From positions 1-34,964 of the forward strand of contig CATNCF010000031.1 of the NCBI GenBank assembly GCA_950097145.1: a DNA stretch of 34,964 bases. Reading direction: 5' to 3'. The stretch comes from an uncultured Lachnospiraceae bacterium (GTDB taxonomy: Bacteria; Bacillota; Clostridia; Lachnospirales; Lachnospiraceae). The notes under the pieces were generated by a model that saw only the letters and a program-made list of their open reading frames with translations, had not been told where the DNA came from and did not search any database. The position numbers and the translations under genes were made by a program. Each line of letters begins with the position of its first letter. Position 1 is the stretch's first letter. Shown piece by piece: positions 31,360 through 34,964 of the stretch.

Positions 31360-32917
31360 GAAAATACTTATTATTTCAACGGCGTCTCTGATAATTGCAG
31401 GAACTGGTATCTTTGGAGGAATCAAACTGTATCAGAATTATCAGAAAAATAATCTTCAGGCAGAGACGCAGGTTGTTTCTAATATTAATTCCTATTTTGG
31501 AGACACCGGGGTCAGCAGTTCCGGAGTTGTTACAAATGACTTTTCCCAGGAGGTATATGCCCTGGAGGAGCAGAAAATTGTAGAAGTGTTTGTGGAGGAA
31601 GGCCAGTCAGTGCAGGCAGGAGATCCTCTGATTTCTTACGATATAACCCTGGCCAAGTTGGAATTGGAGATGAAAGAGCTGGAGGCTGCCACAAGCAGCA
31701 GCAAACTTGAGGCGGCAAAGAAAGCGCTGGAAAAGCTGAAAAATACCAAGCCGGTTTCAAAGACTCCGCCGCCACAGTCGACGCCAGTGGTTCCAACGGT
31801 GCCAGAGACGCCAGAAGTTCCTGAAGTGCCGGAAAAAACTGGGGAGGCCTATAATTTTATACAGTTAGGCGCACAGCCCAATGAAGGTGAAGGGACAGAA
31901 GAAGATCCATATGTATATTTATGTACGCCGGAATGCTATGTGCTGGGAGAGTTCATCAACAGTTTGTCAGCAAATAAGAAGAAGCCTATTTATGTGAGCC
32001 TTGAGATCCATAAAGAAAATAAACTGGGGGAAAGACTTTTAAGCGCCTGGGAAATTGGAGGGGACAGTGGATTTCCACAGATGGCGGGAGACTCCCGCTG
32101 GTCAGTGAAAACAAAATCTCAGATGATGGAAGAAGAGGAGCCAGAGGAACCGGAAGAACCGGAATGGGAAGAACCAGAATGGGTAGAACCAGAAGGGTAT
32201 ACATCAGAAGAACTTTCTAAAATGATCAAAGAGAAGGAACAGGAAATCCGGGATTTGGATCTGCAGAAACGGAAGCAGGAATTGGAACTGGAACAGATGA
32301 AAAAATTGTCCAGTGATGGTGTGATAAAGGCAGAAATCAATGGTGTGGTAAAGAATCTGGGAGAGCAGGATAACCTTCCTACAGACGGTTCGCCTTTTCT
32401 TACTGTGGCAGGTTCCGAAGGACTGTATGTCAGTGGCGCGTTAAGTGAATTTCAATTAGGTGAAATTGAAGTTGGGCAGACAGTATATGCCAATTCCTGG
32501 GAAAGCGGCAAGAGCTTTGAGGCTAAGATTACAGAGATTTCCAAGTATCCAGAGGAAAACAGCAGCGCCTGGGGAGAAGGAAATCCTAATGTTTCCTATT
32601 ATCCATATACGGCATATATAGAAGATACTGAGGGCCTGAAAAATGGAGAAAGTGTGGATTTGACCATGACAGCCACAATGGGTGAAGACCGTATGGATCA
32701 AATTTACCTGGAAAAGGCCTATATCAGGGATGAAGACGGCAAGAAATATGTATTAAAAGCAGATGAAAATAACCGCTTGGTGAAACAGTATGTTAAGACA
32801 GGAAAAATGGTCTGGCAGTCTGTGGAAATTTTGTCAGGGCTGACCATGGAAGACAGAATTGCATTTCCTTATGGAAAAACAGCAAAGGAAGGCGTAAAAG
32901 TGGAAGAGACGGAATAA
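31352..32917 (+). CDS. membrane fusion (HlyD/MacA-like) subunit 2 with inserted domain
   Basis: This second adaptor has 521 residues and an N-terminal membrane helix (about 5-25). The first lipoyl half is at about 78-97 (VFVEEGQSVQAGDPLISYD). A helix follows (98-133), then a Pro-rich linker (134-164: PETPEVPEVPEK), a compact domain of about 90 residues (165-255: YNFIQLGAQPNEGEG onward, with FINSL and VSLEIH), and an E/P/W-rich linker (257-282). The returning helix is 283-320, then the second lipoyl half IKAEINGVVKNLGE and a barrel. The inserted block takes the place of the coiled-coil tip. AAGGAGG lies six bases before the ATG at 31352, which overlaps the ATPase gene by eight bases; an ATG at 31328 lacks such a site. 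Confidence 0.82.
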   Translation: MNKKILIISTASLIIAGTGIFGGIKLYQNYQKNNLQAETQVVSNINSYFGDTGVSSSGVVTNDFSQEVYALEEQKIVEVFVEEGQSVQAGDPLISYDITLAKLELEMKELEAATSSSKLEAAKKALEKLKNTKPVSKTPPPQSTPVVPTVPETPEVPEVPEKTGEAYNFIQLGAQPNEGEGTEEDPYVYLCTPECYVLGEFINSLSANKKKPIYVSLEIHKENKLGERLLSAWEIGGDSGFPQMAGDSRWSVKTKSQMMEEEEPEEPEEPEWEEPEWVEPEGYTSEELSKMIKEKEQEIRDLDLQKRKQELELEQMKKLSSDGVIKAEINGVVKNLGEQDNLPTDGSPFLTVAGSEGLYVSGALSEFQLGEIEVGQTVYANSWESGKSFEAKITEISKYPEENSSAWGEGNPNVSYYPYTAYIEDTEGLKNGESVDLTMTATMGEDRMDQIYLEKAYIRDEDGKKYVLKADENNRLVKQYVKTGKMVWQSVEILSGLTMEDRIAFPYGKTAKEGVKVEETE

Positions 32918-32948
32918 TTCTGCAGCAAAACACAGAATGGAGGAAACT

Positions 32949-34202
32949 ATGTTAGAAAATATAAGATTGTCTTTTCAGGGATTGTGGTCGCATAAAATGC
33001 GTTCCTTTCTCACCATGCTGGGGATTATTATTGGTATTGCCGCAATCATAGCGATTGTTTCAACCATTAAAGGAACCAACGAGCAGATTAAGGAAAATCT
33101 CATTGGTTCTGGCGAAAATACAGTCAATGTCCGGCTTTATCAGGGAGATTACACCTACGAGATAGACTACAATGGCGTGCCCGACGGAGTTCCAGTGATT
33201 TCAGAGGAAACCAGACAAAAAATGATGGATTTAAAACATGTGGAAGGAGCTTCACTCTATACATCACGGGATGGATATAATGTGGTTTATTATAAAAATA
33301 CCGGATTGTCTGGCGGAAAAATTTATGGAATTGATAAGAATTACCTGAATGTCTGCAATTATATTATCCGTAAGGGACGGGGATTTACGGAATCCGATTA
33401 TAAAAAATTTCGAAAGGTCGTCTTGCTGGATGAGAATTCCTCTGAGACATTGTTTCAGGGGGAAGAACCAGTGGGAAAAACTGTTGAAATTCAAAGGGAA
33501 CCGTATACTGTGATTGGCATAGTGGCGAAATCTAAAAAATTCGAACCAGTGATTAACAGCGTGGAAGATTACTATACGTATGCTGAAAAGAACATGGGGG
33601 CGGTGTATGTTCCAGATACTACCTGGCCCATGCTGTATGGCTATGATGAGCCTCAGTCCCTGGTGCTGAAATTGGACAGCGTAGATAATATGACAGTGGC
33701 AGGTAAAGAGGCGTCGGCAGTCCTGAACAATGATTTGTCTGTCACGGATGAAACTATGAAATATAAGGCGGATGATTTATTAAAGCAGGCAGAAGATCTG
33801 CAGAAACTGGGCCAGTCAACCAATACCATGCTGATTTGGATTGCAGGAATTTCCCTGCTGGTGGGGGGGATTGGCGTTATGAATATTATGCTGGTGTCTG
33901 TCACAGAGCGTACACAGGAAATTGGATTGAAGAAGGCAATTGGAGCCAGAAAGAGCAGAGTATTGGGACAATTTTTGACAGAGGCGGCCGTTCTCACCAG
34001 CCTTGGCGGACTGGTGGGAGTGATTGTGGGCATCATACTGGCGGAAGTGATTTCCAGAGTAACTGGAACCCTGGTGGCAATCAGTGTCCCGGCGGCTGTA
34101 CTGGCAGTGGTCTTTTCCATGGTAATTGGAATCGTATTCGGACTCCTGCCTTCCTATAAGGCGGCAAATTTGGATCCCATTGAAGCCCTGCGGCATGAAT
34201 AA
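32949..34202 (+). CDS. MacB/FtsX-like ABC transporter permease
   Basis: This 417-residue permease has one membrane helix near the N-terminus (about 19-40), a large extracellular domain (about 45-275, the MacB periplasmic-core type), and three helices near the C-terminus. Between the last helices lies the FtsX-family cytosolic segment TERTQEIGLKKAIGARKSRVL, and the protein ends in SYKAANLDPIEALRHE, a standard MacB ending. It works with the ATPase at 30544-31359; such systems export peptides, lipids or antibiotics, or transmit force to the envelope. The substrate is not known. GGAGG lies five bases before the ATG at 32949; the frame at 32937 has no site of its own. A terminator follows. Confidence 0.92.
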   Translation: MLENIRLSFQGLWSHKMRSFLTMLGIIIGIAAIIAIVSTIKGTNEQIKENLIGSGENTVNVRLYQGDYTYEIDYNGVPDGVPVISEETRQKMMDLKHVEGASLYTSRDGYNVVYYKNTGLSGGKIYGIDKNYLNVCNYIIRKGRGFTESDYKKFRKVVLLDENSSETLFQGEEPVGKTVEIQREPYTVIGIVAKSKKFEPVINSVEDYYTYAEKNMGAVYVPDTTWPMLYGYDEPQSLVLKLDSVDNMTVAGKEASAVLNNDLSVTDETMKYKADDLLKQAEDLQKLGQSTNTMLIWIAGISLLVGGIGVMNIMLVSVTERTQEIGLKKAIGARKSRVLGQFLTEAAVLTSLGGLVGVIVGIILAEVISRVTGTLVAISVPAAVLAVVFSMVIGIVFGLLPSYKAANLDPIEALRHE

Positions 34203-34217
34203 GGTTTCGCGAAGAAC

Positions 34218-34261
34218 AAGGATGTATTTCCTGAGGATAAATCAGGGACTGCATCCTTTTT
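34218..34261 (+). terminator. intrinsic terminator of the MacAB-like operon
   Basis: An outer stem (34218-34224 AAGGATG with 34252-34258 CATCCTT) and an inner stem (CCTGA with TCAGG around a 7-base loop) run into a T-tract. Confidence 0.8.
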
Positions 34262-34346
34262 GTACAGGGCGGAACAGGAAAATTGTTGTAATTAAAGAAT
34301 ATTTGGGATATAATAGACATACTCAGGGAAAAGGCAGGTGGCAGCT

Positions 34347-34895
34347 ATGGATATTGCAAAGCAGATTGTGGATCAGCGGGTGAATAAAATATTAGAAGAT
34401 AATAACAGCTTTTTTATAAATGAGGATACAGAGAGAAGAAAGTCAAAAGCGTTTTTAGTGCTGGGAGTGGCGTCTTACCTTGATATGGATATTGCAGAGG
34501 CAGTGCAGTTTATTACAGACGGAGGGAACGACGGGGGATTTGACGCCGCATATCTTGTGGAGGCGCAGGATGCGCAGCTAAATGTGGTTCTGTTTCAGTC
34601 AAAATATTCCCGCAAGCTTGATGCAGACAGCCATTTTCCGTCAAATGCAGTGGAAAAGGCGGTGAATACAGTAAGAACCGTGTTTGATCCGGCTGCAGAT
34701 ATTGTATTGAATCCTAAAAGTAAAGAGATTGTAGATGAAATCAGGTCTTTTATTCTGGATGGACAGATTCCTTATGTCACCTTTGTAATGCTGAATAATG
34801 GGCTGTCCTGGAATCAGGATGGAGAGAATTATATTAAAAACTCAAACTTCCCACATTTAAAATGGGATTTGCACTTTGAAAAATCAATACTTTAA
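34347..34895 (+). CDS. N-terminal fragment of an AIPR (abortive infection phage resistance) protein
   Basis: The 182-residue product matches the N-terminal portion of AIPR proteins: a helical start, RRKSKAFLVLGVASYLDMDI, then the nuclease-like core TDGGNDGGFDAAYL followed about 15 residues later by VVLFQSKY. That D-x(n)-Q-x-K spacing recalls the PD-(D/E)XK fold. The segment VTFVMLNNGLSWNQDGE also fits. Full AIPR proteins continue for several hundred residues with the AIPR domain itself; here TAA occurs right after FPHLKWDLHFEKSIL and no other frame carries the rest. It is therefore probably a truncated, decayed defence gene. A GTG at 34338 gives three more residues; the ATG at 34347 has GGTGG five bases upstream. 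The fragment may still be expressed but would lack most of the protein. Confidence 0.65.
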   Translation: MDIAKQIVDQRVNKILEDNNSFFINEDTERRKSKAFLVLGVASYLDMDIAEAVQFITDGGNDGGFDAAYLVEAQDAQLNVVLFQSKYSRKLDADSHFPSNAVEKAVNTVRTVFDPAADIVLNPKSKEIVDEIRSFILDGQIPYVTFVMLNNGLSWNQDGENYIKNSNFPHLKWDLHFEKSIL

Positions 34896-34910
34896 CTCAC
34901 AAAATAGTAA

Positions 34911-34964
34911 TCAGGCAGCTATGGAACCTCTCTCCAATGCTTTTTGCATGTGCTTTGGCAGTCT
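34911..34964 (-). CDS. possible 3' end of an unidentified gene running off the window
   Basis: A minus-strand frame open from the window edge ends in TGA at 34913-34911. The 17 residues read RLPKHMQKALERGSIAA, a plausible basic, helical C-terminus. It converges on the AIPR fragment with a gap of 15 bases. The fragment is too short to identify; it could be the tail of a neighbouring gene or of an inserted element that cut the AIPR gene. Confidence 0.3.
   Translation of the reverse strand, partial: RLPKHMQKALERGSIAA

Overview
The window reads as a chromosomal segment of a low-to-mid GC Gram-positive anaerobe of the Clostridia, most likely a Lachnospiraceae-type gut commensal. Evidence: AGGAGG-type ribosome binding sites before almost every gene, TTGACA/TATAAT promoters, a hisS-aspS pair, luxS next to mtnN, an iron alcohol dehydrogenase, a lipoprotein-dependent sugar importer without its own ATPase, and an MCP. 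The family is inferred from gene style only; there is no rRNA to confirm it.

Layout. 1-2157: a small SMC/ABC-like ATPase and an AlaA-type alanine aminotransferase. 2171-3586 (minus): an AIM24-family gene and a TerD-family gene in one unit with a consensus promoter flanked by a direct repeat. 3879-10427: a six-gene catabolic operon (sugar-binding lipoprotein, two permeases, beta-hydroxyacid dehydrogenase, fucose/arabinose-isomerase-fold protein, Gfo/Idh/MocA oxidoreductase) closed by an intrinsic terminator. 10498-15775: a 57-residue ribbon-helix-helix protein with a palindrome exactly filling its promoter spacer, then hisS, aspS, a HAD phosphatase, luxS and mtnN. 15897-17087 (minus): iron alcohol dehydrogenase. 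17392-18255: a PAP2-like membrane protein and a possible 39-residue cysteine-containing peptide. 18259-18690 (minus): a coiled-coil protein built on a 21-bp tandem repeat. 19002-19076 (minus): tRNA-Pro(GGG). 19211-22002: an L,D-transpeptidase and a GH53-like protein that lacks the catalytic acid/base. 22111-25531: aminotransferase, hisC-type aminotransferase, DUF368 membrane protein, DUF1294 protein. 25606-26844: glyA. 26949-28628 (minus): MCP. 29002-34202: a MacAB-like operon with two membrane-fusion subunits around one ATPase, plus an FtsX/MacB permease. 34347-34895: the N-terminal part of an AIPR-type abortive-infection protein, apparently truncated, facing a possible partial gene that runs off the window end.

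How the parts work together. The housekeeping block joins tRNA charging (hisS, aspS) to the activated methyl cycle: MtnN cleaves S-adenosylhomocysteine and LuxS cleaves S-ribosylhomocysteine, giving homocysteine and the AI-2 precursor. The 3879-10427 operon would import and rearrange or oxidise an unidentified sugar or sugar acid; it has no kinase, aldolase, glycosidase or local regulator, so its substrate is open. The MacAB-like operon has clear regulatory DNA (an 11-bp-phased direct repeat and an inverted repeat) and unusual low-complexity and inserted segments in its subunits. The best candidates for undescribed biology are the sugar operon, the two-adaptor MacAB-like system, the acid/base-less cytoplasmic GH53-like protein, and the small RHH protein with its in-spacer palindrome.
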